From: Peptoclostridium sp.
Lineage (GTDB): Bacteria; Bacillota; Clostridia; Peptostreptococcales; Peptostreptococcaceae
NCBI RefSeq assembly: GCF_009881055.1
Contig: NZ_WXFG01000033.1
Location: 62,001 to 126,000 of the forward strand
Direction: 5' to 3'
Length of the DNA stretch: 64,000 nt
The notes under the pieces were generated by a model. It had not been told where the DNA came from and did not search any database. It saw nothing but the letters and a program-made list of their open reading frames with translations. Below, piece by piece: positions 1 through 9,438 of this stretch. Position 1 is the first letter of the stretch. Each line of letters begins with the position of its first letter. The translations under genes were made by a program, and so were the position numbers.

Positions 1-1521
1 CTCAAAGCGGATGAGCTGCTAGAGTACAACATAGTAAGGGAATCTGTCGATGCCAGAAAAAAAAGCAAAATAAGCTTTGTATACACAGTCGATGCGAAAG
101 TAAAAAATGAGGGAGCAGTGCTCAAAAGACTTGCGGGAGACAGGGATGTGTCACCGCTGAAACCGGATGCGGAAGCTGTAATTGCAAGGGGAAGCATGCC
201 GCTTGAAAAAAGACCAGTTGTAATAGGCATGGGTCCTGCGGGACTGTTTGCGGCGCTCACCCTTGCACAAAACGGGTACAGGCCCGTGCTGCTCGAGAGG
301 GGGCGGGATGTCGACAGGAGGACTGTTGATGTTGAGCATTTTTGGAGCACAGGAGAGCTTTGCGAGGATTCAAACGTACAGTTTGGGGAAGGCGGTGCGG
401 GAGCTTTTTCAGATGGCAAGCTGACAACAAGAATAAAGGATACAAGATGCGGCAGGGTACTTAGTGAGCTTGTAAGAGCCGGTGCTCCGGAGGAAATAAT
501 ATATTCACATACGCCGCATGTTGGTACGGACATACTAAAGGAAGTTGTTAAGAATATAAGGCTCAATATACTTGAACTGGGCGGAGAAATCAGATTCGGA
601 GCGAGAGTCAGCGGCTTCAGTACTGAAAATGGAGCCATCAAGGCTCTTGAAATAAACGATGAAGAAGAGCTTGAATGTTCCTGCGCTGTACTTGCAATAG
701 GGCACAGCGCCAGGGACACGTATGAGGCTCTTCATGCTGCCGGCGCAGAGCTCATGCAAAAGCCCTTTGCCATGGGTGTCAGGATTGAGCATCCGCAGAT
801 AGTCATAAACAAGGCCCAGTACGGCGAAAGCTACAATCATCCAAGACTAGGGGCGGCCGACTACAAGCTGACGCACAGCTGCGCAAACGGTAGGTCCGTG
901 TATACCTTCTGCATGTGTCCGGGAGGTGAGGTGATAGCCTCAAGCTCAAGCAAGGGCGAGCTTGTTGTGAACGGAATGAGCTATCATGCCAGAAATGGAG
1001 AGAATTCAAACAGCGCGCTTATAGTCAATGTCGATCCTGCTGATTTTGGGAGCGCCCACCCACTTGCTGGAATGCATTTCCAGCAAAAATACGAAAGGCT
1101 TGCATTCGAGCTGGGCGGCTCAAACTACAATGCACCTGTGCAAAAAGCAGGTGATTTCATAAATAAAGTGAAATCAGGCTCGCTAGGCGGAGTCAGACCT
1201 ACCTACAGGCCGGGAACAGAATATTCCGACCTGAGAAAGTGCCTGCCGGATTTTGCAGCCGAAGCAATAAGCGAAGGAATACAGGCAATGGGCAGAAAGC
1301 TGAGGGGCTTTTCAATGGAGGAAGCGGTGCTTACCGGCGTTGAGACAAGATCGTCTGCCCCTGTTAGGATTGTAAGGGACCAAGAAACGCTTGAGTCTTC
1401 TAAAGTAAAAGGACTCTACCCTGCAGGCGAAGGCGCAGGTTATGCGGGCGGGATTGTATCGGCTGCTGTCGATGGCATGAAAGTTGCAGAAAAAATAATA
1501 AATATGTATTCTCCAGAATAA
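1..1521 (+). CDS. FAD-dependent dehydrogenase (COG2509-like), 5' end cut by window edge
   Basis: The reading frame is open from base 1, so the start lies outside the window; the GTG at 118 is internal. The residues before it (EYNIVRESVDARKK, then FVYTVDAKV) match the N-terminal domain of this family. A dinucleotide-binding motif GMGPAGLFAALTLAQNG follows at about bases 225-280, and a C-terminal flavoprotein motif (YPAGEGAGYAGGI) comes at about 1420-1455. The family is annotated as NAD(FAD)-utilising dehydrogenases of unknown substrate. Cytoplasmic. No symbol is justified. The family call is firm; the substrate is unknown. Confidence 0.88.
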   Translation, partial: LKADELLEYNIVRESVDARKKSKISFVYTVDAKVKNEGAVLKRLAGDRDVSPLKPDAEAVIARGSMPLEKRPVVIGMGPAGLFAALTLAQNGYRPVLLERGRDVDRRTVDVEHFWSTGELCEDSNVQFGEGGAGAFSDGKLTTRIKDTRCGRVLSELVRAGAPEEIIYSHTPHVGTDILKEVVKNIRLNILELGGEIRFGARVSGFSTENGAIKALEINDEEELECSCAVLAIGHSARDTYEALHAAGAELMQKPFAMGVRIEHPQIVINKAQYGESYNHPRLGAADYKLTHSCANGRSVYTFCMCPGGEVIASSSSKGELVVNGMSYHARNGENSNSALIVNVDPADFGSAHPLAGMHFQQKYERLAFELGGSNYNAPVQKAGDFINKVKSGSLGGVRPTYRPGTEYSDLRKCLPDFAAEAISEGIQAMGRKLRGFSMEEAVLTGVETRSSAPVRIVRDQETLESSKVKGLYPAGEGAGYAGGIVSAAVDGMKVAEKIINMYSPE

Positions 1522-1524
1522 AAA

Positions 1525-1607
1525 TTAACAAAAAAATTACTGCGAGTTAACATGTTCTTAATCTTTTTAATATATTTAACATATTCTTAACATAAGGCGG
1601 GTATAAT
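1525..1607 (+). promoter_or_regulatory. Pho box and promoter of the Na/Pi cotransporter gene
   Basis: TTAACA-like hexamers lie at 1547, 1558 (TTAATC), 1567 (TTAATA), 1576 and 1587, spaced 11, 9, 9 and 11, with another TTAACA at 1525. A TATAAT -10 follows at 1602-1607. Direct TT(A/C)ACA repeats about 11 bases apart are the PhoP binding pattern of Firmicutes. The phosphate-uptake gene downstream fits. Confidence 0.75.
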
Positions 1608-1662
1608 TTTGATAGAATGTTACGGGTGTGTTAAAAATATTGTTATGTTTAGGAGGATACAT

Positions 1663-3291
1663 ATGGCCTTAAAGATAATTTTTGGCGTAATAGGCGGTCT
1701 GGGGCTTTTCCTGTATGGAATGAATCTTATGGGAGCGGGATTACAGAAGGCTGCAGGTGACAGGCTGAAAAAAATTATTGAGCTGCTTACAAGCAACAAA
1801 TATATGGGAGCTCTTGTGGGACTTTTTGTAACGGCTATAATTCAAAGCTCGAGTGCCACTACGGTAATGGTCGTAGGTTTTGTAAATGCGGGGATAATGA
1901 ACCTTACACAGGCGGTTGGTGTCATAATGGGTGCCAACATAGGTACGACCGTGACGGCACAGCTAGTCTCATTCAGTCTCACCGATCTTGCGCCTATTGC
2001 AGTTGGTATAGGTATGATATTCTATCTGTTCTCAAGTAATGAAAAGACAAAGCAGATTGCAGAAATAATGATAGGCTTTGGTATACTCTTTATCGGTATG
2101 GAGTTCCTTAAGGATGCAGTAAAGCCCCTCAGGGATTACCCTGGCTTTACGGACATGATTGTAAGATTCTCAAACAATCCGCTGCTTGGAATACTAATAG
2201 GATTCGGGCTTACTGTAATAATACAAAGCTCAAGCGCATCTATGGGAATACTGCTTGCGCTTGCGTCAGAAGGCCTTGTGCCGCTTAGTGCAGCATTGCC
2301 AATACTCTACGGAGACAACATAGGAACATGTATAACTGCGATGCTCTCAAGCATCGGTGCGAGCAAGAATGCCAAAAGGGCGGCTATAATGCACCTTAGT
2401 TTCAACGTCATAGGAACATTGCTGTTCATATTCATATTCACAAAACCTATAACATACGTAGTCACTATGCTTGATCCGTCAAATGTGACAAGGCAGATTG
2501 CAAACGCACATACATTTTTTAACATAATAAACGTGGTCATACAGCTTCCGTTTGCCATGATGCTAGTGAAAATAGCCAATACAGTGATACCTGAAAAAGA
2601 GGGCGAAGAGGAATTCAAGGTTACAAAGTATATAGATTCGAGGATACTCGAAACCCCTAGCATTGCTCTGGCCAACACGATAAGAGAATGCCTTCACATG
2701 GGGAATGTTGCCAAGAAATCCTTCGAAGCATCTATGAATGGTTTTTTCAACAGGAATATAAGTGAAGTTAAAACCACATTCATAATCGAAAAGGAAGTAA
2801 ACGAACTTGAAAAGGCGCTGGTAGACTATCTGGTCAAGCTATCCAACAAGGAGCTGGGAGACGAGAACAGGGAGTTGGTGGATGGACTTTTCAGTACTGT
2901 AAATGACATGGAAAGAGTAGGAGACCATGCAGAGAACATTGCAGAGCTTGCAATGGAAGTGCTTGAAAAGAATCTCGTGTTTTCAAATGAGGCAATAGGC
3001 GATCTCGAGTCCATCTACAAAAAGACAATGCATGCCTACGAGGCAGCCCTTGAGGCCATGAAGACTGCCAACAAGGATATAGCGATGACAGTTATAAGCA
3101 TGGAAGAGCAAGTAGATGTCATGGAAAGGTCATTCAGGATGAACCACATATACAGGCTCAACAAAGGTCTGTGCAATCCAGAGGCAGGGGTAATATTCCT
3201 CGACATGATAAGCAACCTCGAGAGGATTGCCGACCATGCATCAAACATTGCAAAGGCGGTGCTTGATTCAGTAGGTTCAAAGAGCGCATAA
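1663..3291 (+). CDS. Na/Pi cotransporter family protein (NptA/PhoU-domain type)
   Basis: Membrane phosphate importer of 542 residues, predicted to carry inorganic phosphate in with sodium. The N-terminal half holds two inverted Na/Pi-cotransporter repeats, each with the signature QSSSA (TAIIQSSSATTVMVVGF and TVIIQSSSASMGILLALA). The last 200 residues are a cytoplasmic PhoU-like helical domain with two ERxxDHAxNIAE-type motifs (ERVGDHAENIAEL, ERIADHASNIAKA). I start at ATG 1663, which has AGGAGG at 1651-1656; a TTG 54 bases upstream has no ribosome site. A Pho box lies immediately upstream, so induction by phosphate limitation is likely. A rho-independent terminator ends the transcript. Confidence 0.92.
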   Translation: MALKIIFGVIGGLGLFLYGMNLMGAGLQKAAGDRLKKIIELLTSNKYMGALVGLFVTAIIQSSSATTVMVVGFVNAGIMNLTQAVGVIMGANIGTTVTAQLVSFSLTDLAPIAVGIGMIFYLFSSNEKTKQIAEIMIGFGILFIGMEFLKDAVKPLRDYPGFTDMIVRFSNNPLLGILIGFGLTVIIQSSSASMGILLALASEGLVPLSAALPILYGDNIGTCITAMLSSIGASKNAKRAAIMHLSFNVIGTLLFIFIFTKPITYVVTMLDPSNVTRQIANAHTFFNIINVVIQLPFAMMLVKIANTVIPEKEGEEEFKVTKYIDSRILETPSIALANTIRECLHMGNVAKKSFEASMNGFFNRNISEVKTTFIIEKEVNELEKALVDYLVKLSNKELGDENRELVDGLFSTVNDMERVGDHAENIAELAMEVLEKNLVFSNEAIGDLESIYKKTMHAYEAALEAMKTANKDIAMTVISMEEQVDVMERSFRMNHIYRLNKGLCNPEAGVIFLDMISNLERIADHASNIAKAVLDSVGSKSA

Positions 3292-3297
3292 AGCAAG

Positions 3298-3321
3298 GGG
3301 CGGAATTTTCCGCCCTTTTTC
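3298..3321 (+). terminator. Rho-independent terminator after the Na/Pi cotransporter gene
   Basis: Perfect inverted repeat GGGCGGAA / TTCCGCCC followed by TTTTT. Confidence 0.85.
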
Positions 3322-3362
3322 TATTATAATAAACGTATATGATTATGCTGGGAGATGATTTT

Positions 3363-3980
3363 GTGGCATACAGGAGACTCGAAAGAGCTTTTTTTGAGGC
3401 AGAGCCGGTGCAGGTAGCTAAGGAACTGCTGGGCAAGCTGATAGTCCGAAATGACTCAGGGACTACAATGGTCGCAAAAATAGTAGAGTGCGAAGCCTAT
3501 CTGGGAGATGGCGACAAGGCTGCCCATTTCAACGACAATAAGGTCACTCAAAGGACAAAGGTCGTATACGACCATGGAGGGCTTGCATATATATATCTTA
3601 TATATGGAATGTACAACTGTTTCAACATAGTCACAGGTAAAAGCGGAGAAGCAGGGGCGGTGCTCATAAGAGCCGCCGAACCTATTGATGGGATTCAGTG
3701 CATGCACAGGAACAGGTTTGGCAGCTATGAGCTTGCATCCGGAAATTTAAGGAACCTGACGAACGGCCCAGGCAAGCTCTGCATGGCTATGAACATAGAC
3801 AGGAGATTTTATGGTGAGGACCTGGTAGAAAGCAATGAGCTGTTCATAGCACAAGGGGAAAAAATCGAAAAAGAGAATATTATCGAGGCAAAAAGGGTAA
3901 ACATAGATTATGCGCAGGAAGCCGCAGATTTTTTGTACAGATTCTATATAAGGGACAACAAATTCGTTTCGAAAAAATAG
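3363..3980 (+). CDS. DNA-3-methyladenine glycosylase (MPG/AAG family)
   Basis: Base-excision repair enzyme that removes alkylated purines; 205 residues, usual for the family. Visible family blocks are VAKELLGKLIVR, the catalytic-region IVECEAYLGDGDKAAH, the DNA-intercalating tyrosine region YIYLIYGMYNCFNIVTG, and VLIRAAEP followed by NGPGKLCMAM. I chose GTG 3363 because GGGAG lies about nine bases upstream. An in-frame ATG at 3339 sits only about nine bases after a TATAAT (3325-3330) and has no ribosome site, so it is probably at the transcript 5' end. pgi follows after 27 bases, so the two may be co-transcribed. Confidence 0.9.
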   Translation: MAYRRLERAFFEAEPVQVAKELLGKLIVRNDSGTTMVAKIVECEAYLGDGDKAAHFNDNKVTQRTKVVYDHGGLAYIYLIYGMYNCFNIVTGKSGEAGAVLIRAAEPIDGIQCMHRNRFGSYELASGNLRNLTNGPGKLCMAMNIDRRFYGEDLVESNELFIAQGEKIEKENIIEAKRVNIDYAQEAADFLYRFYIRDNKFVSKK

Positions 3981-4007
3981 TATAGGCAGCTAGGAAGGGG
4001 ACAAGGG

Positions 4008-5360
4008 ATGGGCGAGTTAAAGCTTGACTGCAGGGGGATTGAAAGGTTTGTAACGGAATACGAGATTAGCTGCATGGAGCCTTTTGTAAGTGCGGCTCAT
4101 GAGATGCTTCACGAAAAAAGCGGGCCCGGCTCGGAATTTCTTGGATGGCTTGATTTGCCTGGAAACATTGAAAAATCAGAGCTTGATAAAATAAAAGAGA
4201 CGGCCAGGCACATATCAGGCAAGTGCGACATTTTTGTGGTCGTAGGAATAGGTGGATCTTATCTTGGCGCGAAAGCAGCCATTGAAATGCTAACCGGCTA
4301 TTTCAGGAATTTCACTGACAAGGGAAATGGTAAATCACCAAGAGTCGTCTTTGCAGGCAACAACATAAGCTCTACTTATTTGAAGGAGCTTGCAGACCTG
4401 CTTGAGGAGAACGATTTTTGCATAAATGTAATTTCTAAATCCGGCACTACTACAGAGCCCGCTGTTGCCTTCAGGGTGCTCAAGGGAATGCTGGAAAGAA
4501 AATATGGCAAGGAAGAGGCTGCAAGCCGAATAATTGCAACGACCGACAGAGAAAAAGGAGCCCTTAGAAAGCTTGCTGATTCTAGCGGATACAAGACTTT
4601 TGTCATACCGGATGATGTTGGCGGTCGCTATTCGGTGCTGACTCCAGTAGGACTTTTGCCAATGTGCGTTGCGGGAATAGATATAGACAGGGTGATAGAA
4701 GGTGCAAGAACAGCCCAGGAGCTATTATCTGAAAAGGAGCTTTCCAGAAACGACGCCTACAGGTACGCTGCAATAAGGAACATACTCTACAACAAGGGGA
4801 TGCTTGTGGAACTGCTTGTAAGCTATGAGCCGCATCTTACAAGCATAGCCGAGTGGTGGAAGCAGCTCTTTGGCGAGAGCGAAGGCAAAGACGGAAAAGG
4901 AATATATCCATCATCAGCAAGCTTTTCTACAGACCTTCATTCGCTAGGGCAGTACATACAGCAGGGGAGAAGGATGCTGTTTGAGACTGTGCTTAATGTA
5001 GAGTCTCCGCGCTATGACGTAAACGTAGCCTCTGATCCGGGCAACCTTGACGGACTTGATTATCTTGAGGGAGTAGGAGTAGACTACATAAACAAAAAGG
5101 CAATGGAGGGGACCATGCTGGCCCATATAGACGGCGGGGTGCCGAACATTGCAATAGACATTCCGGGCATGGATGAACATAGCTTTGGATACATGGTTTA
5201 TTTTTTCGAAAAGGCATGTGCCATGAGTGCCTATCTTCTTGGAGTCAATCCGTTTGACCAGCCCGGCGTTGAAGAATACAAGCGCAACATGTTTGCACTC
5301 CTTGGAAAACCAGGCTATGAAGAGCAGAAGCGGAAAATGCTTGAAAGGCTTTCGGAATAA
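4008..5360 (+). CDS. pgi: Glucose-6-phosphate isomerase
   Basis: Interconverts glucose 6-phosphate and fructose 6-phosphate in the cytoplasm. The 450-residue length is the short bacterial form. Visible motifs are the sugar-phosphate-binding [25 protein letters not shown], and the C-terminal PGI signature [17 protein letters not shown] 4008 follows an AAGGGGA ribosome site. It lies 27 bases after the glycosylase gene and far from the lower-glycolysis operon at 38.7-43.5 kb. Confidence 0.96.
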   Translation: MGELKLDCRGIERFVTEYEISCMEPFVSAAHEMLHEKSGPGSEFLGWLDLPGNIEKSELDKIKETARHISGKCDIFVVVGIGGSYLGAKAAIEMLTGYFRNFTDKGNGKSPRVVFAGNNISSTYLKELADLLEENDFCINVISKSGTTTEPAVAFRVLKGMLERKYGKEEAASRIIATTDREKGALRKLADSSGYKTFVIPDDVGGRYSVLTPVGLLPMCVAGIDIDRVIEGARTAQELLSEKELSRNDAYRYAAIRNILYNKGMLVELLVSYEPHLTSIAEWWKQLFGESEGKDGKGIYPSSASFSTDLHSLGQYIQQGRRMLFETVLNVESPRYDVNVASDPGNLDGLDYLEGVGVDYINKKAMEGTMLAHIDGGVPNIAIDIPGMDEHSFGYMVYFFEKACAMSAYLLGVNPFDQPGVEEYKRNMFALLGKPGYEEQKRKMLERLSE

Positions 5361-5427
5361 ATGATTAAAAATTAGAGTCATAAAATCAATAAAGGGTTAA
5401 GTAGATCATATTATAGGAGGAATTGAC

Positions 5428-5868
5428 ATGCAGATCAAAAAAATACTTGTTCCAGTTGATGGTTCTGAAGCTAACAAGAAGGCCATAGAGCTTGCAGGCC
5501 AGATGGCCAAGAGTTTTCCGGCGCAAGTTTTACTGCTTCATGTGATCGAGCTCAACATGCCAAGCGCTCTTCAGGTGGAATACTCATATGTGCAGTACTC
5601 GTATACTGACGAGGACCTGAAAAATCTAAAGAACATATCTCAAAAGATACTCGACAACGCCAAGGAGCTGCTTGAGGGCTTAGAGGTTACTACGCTTAGC
5701 TTTGTGGGATATCCCGTGGATGAAATACTCAGAATTTCGGAGGAAGAAGAGGTCGACATGATAGTTATGGCGTCAAGGGGTATGACAGGCATTAAAAAAT
5801 ATCTCATGGGTTCGGTGACAAACAACGTTGTGCATCACGCCAAAAAGCCGGTGCTTGTAATTCCGTAA
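5428..5868 (+). CDS. Universal stress protein, UspA family
   Basis: Small cytoplasmic nucleotide-binding protein of 146 residues. It has the N-terminal KKILVPVDGSEANKKA block and the C-terminal ATP-binding pattern G-x2-G-x9-G(S/T), seen as MASRGMTGIKKYLMGSVTNNV. The start at 5428 has TAGGAGG upstream. Likely monocistronic. The specific role cannot be told from sequence. Confidence 0.92.
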   Translation: MQIKKILVPVDGSEANKKAIELAGQMAKSFPAQVLLLHVIELNMPSALQVEYSYVQYSYTDEDLKNLKNISQKILDNAKELLEGLEVTTLSFVGYPVDEILRISEEEEVDMIVMASRGMTGIKKYLMGSVTNNVVHHAKKPVLVIP

Positions 5869-5964
5869 CAGTGATGCTCTCCTGGGGATGGCTTGTTGAC
5901 AAAGCAGCAGGCTTGGAATATTATTAAGCTGTAGCTGACGAACAAGGCCATTTTGGGGGAATGT

Positions 5965-6345
5965 ATGAAACGTACAGACATTTATATAATAGCAGCAGTT
6001 CTTTTGCTTTCTGCAGCAGGGATATATGCTGTCAAATCAATGCAGCAGGACAAGCAAGCAAAGCACGTCATAATAAGCGTTGACGGGGAAATTCACAACG
6101 ATATAATGGTTGAAAATGGAACCGTAAAAAAATTAGAAGTCAAAACCGAATATGGAAGCAACATTATATACATACATGACGGCGGGGCTGAGGTGATCGA
6201 TGCCGACTGCAGAGATCTCATATGCAAAGAAACCGGCTTCATTTCGAAGACGGGGCAGACCATAGTATGTCTTCCGCACAAACTGGTTGTTACAATATCG
6301 GCTGAATCCGAAAGTGGCGGTGATGCAGATGCAGTTTCTCAGTAG
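5965..6345 (+). CDS. NusG domain II (NGN-like) containing protein
   Basis: 126-residue protein with one N-terminal membrane helix (residues about 5-24) and an extracytoplasmic beta-rich domain ending in DCRDLICKETGFISKTGQ and IVCLPHKLVV, the two-cysteine pattern of the NusG_II family. ATG 5965 has GGGGGA upstream. Its 3' end overlaps the next gene, a Gx-transporter/HepPP-synthase-I-like membrane protein; these two families are commonly neighbours in Clostridia, often beside ApbE or Rnf genes. Function unknown; flavin or quinone-related work is only suggested by neighbourhood elsewhere. Confidence 0.82.
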   Translation: MKRTDIYIIAAVLLLSAAGIYAVKSMQQDKQAKHVIISVDGEIHNDIMVENGTVKKLEVKTEYGSNIIYIHDGGAEVIDADCRDLICKETGFISKTGQTIVCLPHKLVVTISAESESGGDADAVSQ

Positions 6346-6871
6346 GAGGCCTTTTGGTGCAAGAAGGCTTGTGTTTCTGGGTCTCCTTGTATCGCAATCA
6401 CTAGTGCTTTATCTCGTTGAATCCTTGATACCACTCAGCTTTGCGGTTCCGGGGGCCAAGCTGGGGCTCTCCAACATAATAGGGCTTTCAACGCTCCTGC
6501 TCTTTGGAATCGGCGATGCTTTTCTGGTTACATTAATGAGAATCACGATATCCTCGCTTTTTTGGGGAGGCATGTCGGTGTTCCTATTTAGCATATGCGG
6601 AGGCATGCTGAGCCTATTTGCCATGCATGCATTAAAGAGCGCATTTAAAGAAAAAATAGGCATACCGGGCCTGAGTGTTGCGGGCGCAGTGTTTCATAAC
6701 ATCGGACAGCTTATGGCTGCGGCTGTTGTTATAGAAAATCTAAGGATAATATACTATCTGCCCATGCTTTTGCTGGCTGCTGTTCCAACAGGCATTCTGG
6801 TTGGGATTTGCACTCACTTCATGACTATGCATATTAGAAAGATATACGGAGGCAGACTTTCGGATAAATAA
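6323..6871 (+). CDS. Gx transporter family protein (heptaprenyl diphosphate synthase component I-like)
   Basis: 182-residue integral membrane protein with about five hydrophobic helices. The ECF-S-like block VPGAKLGLSNIIGLSTLLLF and the GGMLSLFAMHALK segment place it in PF07456. The start at ATG 6323, after a weak GGCGG, overlaps the upstream gene by 23 bases, so translation is probably coupled. Older annotations call the family heptaprenyl diphosphate synthase subunit I, but the fold is that of a membrane substrate-binding component. No synthetase subunit II lies nearby, so I do not claim the enzyme. Confidence 0.8.
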   Translation: MQMQFLSRRPFGARRLVFLGLLVSQSLVLYLVESLIPLSFAVPGAKLGLSNIIGLSTLLLFGIGDAFLVTLMRITISSLFWGGMSVFLFSICGGMLSLFAMHALKSAFKEKIGIPGLSVAGAVFHNIGQLMAAAVVIENLRIIYYLPMLLLAAVPTGILVGICTHFMTMHIRKIYGGRLSDK

Positions 6872-6897
6872 TTATTTGTGAAGCGGTGATTTTTTTG

Positions 6898-7062
6898 ATG
6901 ACTGACGAAATCAAGGCTATAAAAAAAGAAATAGAGGAGTTAAGAGAGAGTATAAACAGATATATTGAATATCCTGACATATTTGAGAAGGAGCTGCTAA
7001 AAACGAGCAGGCAACTCGACAAGTATACAAATGAATACATGAGGAAAAGCATGCCGTCATAA
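6898..7062 (+). CDS. Spo0E-like aspartyl-phosphate phosphatase
   Basis: 54 residues. The family dephosphorylates Spo0A-P to restrain sporulation. The hallmark S-x-x-L-D-x-(L/Y)-I/T-x-x-Y is present as SRQLDKYTNEYMR at residues 37-49, preceded by an amphipathic helix (AIKKEIEELRESINRY). ATG 6898 is preceded by GGTGA eight bases away. The hairpin ATGCCGT...ACGGCAT at its stop codon forms its terminator. This small gene suggests the organism sporulates or descends from sporulators. Confidence 0.8.
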   Translation: MTDEIKAIKKEIEELRESINRYIEYPDIFEKELLKTSRQLDKYTNEYMRKSMPS

Positions 7063-7082
7063 GAATCTACGGCATGTTTTTA
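7050..7082 (+). terminator. Terminator overlapping the Spo0E stop
   Basis: ATGCCGT (7051-7057) pairs with ACGGCAT (7069-7075), followed by GTTTTTA. The left arm is inside the coding region. Confidence 0.7.
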
Positions 7083-7343
7083 TTTATATTCTTTCGATTT
7101 GATGCATTTATTCTCATTTGGTGAAATTGACCAATAAAAACTCATACGGGGTATCGGATGCGCAAGCCGCATGAATTCAATGATAACAAGATTTTTATGA
7201 AGTTGGAAAGTTGAGATATATATAAATAAAAAAATATGACTGGAAATGGCGAATATTTACTCGATTTGAACTTTTTTAGTTGGAAAAAGAGTATAATAAA
7301 TAAAATACATACGACAATATCAAGAAATGACAGGAGGTAATGA

Positions 7344-9335
7344 ATGAACATTTTTTCAAGCGTGAAGGGAAAGCTTTCGGCAGTACTTATAGTAGCAATA
7401 ATCATACCCGTTCTGACACTGGGATTCTTGTCCTATCAGAAGACCTACAAGACGCTGGAGCAAAAGCTTCAGGACAATTCAAAGGGAACTTTGACGCAAA
7501 TTGACAATTCAATAAGTGAATTCGCAAAGGGATTTGAGCACAGCATAGGAGCGATTTCTGAAAACAAGGCGGTCGTAGAGCTGGCAGCTGCGGCAGGAGG
7601 CACTGAATCGCCGGCGTTGCTTGGCTATGCAAGCGACATATTCATACAGACGGCAGCTGTAAATGAGAACATAATGTCAGCTTACATGGGAACACAGGAC
7701 AAGAGGACTTACATGTATCCTGTCAACAATACCCCTGAAGGTTACGATCCAACTTCAAGGGGATGGTACAAGCTGGCACTAGGAAATAAGGGCAAGGTCG
7801 TTTGGACTGAGCCATACGTTGACGCGGGAACCGGCAAAATGGTTATAACTGTATGCAAGACTGTGGAATCCGGCTCAAATGTGATCGGGGTTGCGGCCCT
7901 TGACATAAGCCTCGAGGATTTTGCTGCTAACTTCAAGGACACAAGGATAGGCAATACGGGCTATCTTTTCATAACAGATAAAGCCGGAGTAATAGTATCC
8001 CACAAGGACATAGAACGCTTGGGAGACAGTTTGGCACAGGAGAGCGTATGGAAAGATGTATCATCCGGGAATGCTGGATTTGCAAAGTACGACAAAGGCT
8101 ACGTATCTTATGCCACAAACGGCAATACGGGTTTCAAGATAGCAGCAGACTATGCTGGTAACGAGCTTGATGTGGATGTGAAGAGCCTAAGGATTTTTAT
8201 AATAATACTTCTCATAGCTGCGGCTGTGATAGGCGTTGTGGTATCGCTTATGATATCCACATGGATTACAAGGAATCTCCAAAAGCTCGATACAGCTTTC
8301 AACAAGGCCTCAAAAGGAGATCTTTCAGCTAGCGTATCAATAGAAACTAAAGATGAGTTTGGAAAAATCGGTTCAAATTTCAATACTATGCTCGAAAACA
8401 TAGTATTCCTTATAAGCAACATCAAGGCATCTTCAGACACTGTGTCTGAAACAGCGTATTCGCTCAATAAAATGGCGCTCCAGACGAGCAGCGCCACTCA
8501 GGAGGCTGCAAGGGCTATTGCTGAAATAGCCGAGGTTACAAACGAGCAGGCCAGGGAGACTGAGGTCGGGGTTGACAAGGCTACTTATATGGGCAAGAGT
8601 GTGCAGCAGGTTTCATCCTCTATCAGTGAGATAGTTGAGATGTTCAAAAAATCAACAGAGCTAAACGACAAGGGACTTCTTTCAGTCAAGAAGCTCGCCG
8701 ATTCCACTAGCAATACTATAGAGTCAGAGAACAGGGTAAGCGGCATAATAAACGAGGTTGAAAAGAGCTCACAGGAAATAGGGATAATTATTCAGACCAT
8801 AAACCAGATAGCAGAGCAGACGAACCTGCTGGCTCTGAACGCATCTATCGAGGCGGCAAGGGCCGGAGAGGCGGGAAGAGGCTTCTCGGTCGTGGCTGAC
8901 GAGATAAGAAAGCTTGCCGAAGAGACAGCCCAGTCCACTGGAAAGATAAAGAGCATTGTGGATCAGATACAGCACGAGTCAAAGAGTGCTGTGCTCGGGA
9001 TGAAGGATGCTTCGAATGCGCTCAAGGAGCAGGTGTCTTGCGTTGATGACACTGAAGTGATTTTCAAGGAGATATCGCAGACAATAGAAGGCCTTGAAGG
9101 CAAGGTAAATGAAATTCAGCTGCTCAATGGCGAAATGGTGAAAAATAAGGACGAAATAATGGAAACAATGCAAAACATATCTGCAACGGCTGAGGAGAAT
9201 TCGGCTGGTACAGAAGAGGTATCGGCTTCCACTGAAGAAATACTGGCGGCGCTTGAGGAGTTCAGTTCGCACTCTGAAACGCTCAAGAAGCTGGCTGCAG
9301 GACTTCAAAGCGAGATAGAAAAGTTCAGATCATAA
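7344..9335 (+). CDS. Methyl-accepting chemotaxis protein with dCACHE sensor
   Basis: 663-residue chemoreceptor. It has a membrane helix at about residues 10-30, an extracytoplasmic double-CACHE domain (typical [18 protein letters not shown] and [13 protein letters not shown] strands), a second helix at about 275-300, a HAMP linker and a cytoplasmic signalling domain. The hairpin tip is the near-invariant [20 protein letters not shown]. No CheR-tethering pentapeptide is visible at the C terminus. ATG 7344 has AGGAGGT upstream. Monocistronic, with a strong terminator. The ligand is unknown; dCACHE domains often bind amino acids or carboxylates. Confidence 0.93.
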   Translation: MNIFSSVKGKLSAVLIVAIIIPVLTLGFLSYQKTYKTLEQKLQDNSKGTLTQIDNSISEFAKGFEHSIGAISENKAVVELAAAAGGTESPALLGYASDIFIQTAAVNENIMSAYMGTQDKRTYMYPVNNTPEGYDPTSRGWYKLALGNKGKVVWTEPYVDAGTGKMVITVCKTVESGSNVIGVAALDISLEDFAANFKDTRIGNTGYLFITDKAGVIVSHKDIERLGDSLAQESVWKDVSSGNAGFAKYDKGYVSYATNGNTGFKIAADYAGNELDVDVKSLRIFIIILLIAAAVIGVVVSLMISTWITRNLQKLDTAFNKASKGDLSASVSIETKDEFGKIGSNFNTMLENIVFLISNIKASSDTVSETAYSLNKMALQTSSATQEAARAIAEIAEVTNEQARETEVGVDKATYMGKSVQQVSSSISEIVEMFKKSTELNDKGLLSVKKLADSTSNTIESENRVSGIINEVEKSSQEIGIIIQTINQIAEQTNLLALNASIEAARAGEAGRGFSVVADEIRKLAEETAQSTGKIKSIVDQIQHESKSAVLGMKDASNALKEQVSCVDDTEVIFKEISQTIEGLEGKVNEIQLLNGEMVKNKDEIMETMQNISATAEENSAGTEEVSASTEEILAALEEFSSHSETLKKLAAGLQSEIEKFRS

Positions 9336-9337
9336 AA

Positions 9338-9384
9338 AAAGAGGCGGTATTGGGCATTTTGTGCTTTAATACCGCCTCTCTTTA
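9338..9384 (+). terminator. Terminator after the chemoreceptor gene
   Basis: AGAGGCGGTATT (9340-9351) pairs perfectly with AATACCGCCTCT (9368-9379), followed by a short T-run. Confidence 0.85.
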
Positions 9385-9438
9385 GGTATAATTGTTATAT
9401 GTAAAGATTATTTTTATGTGCGAAAGGGGTTGCGGAGC

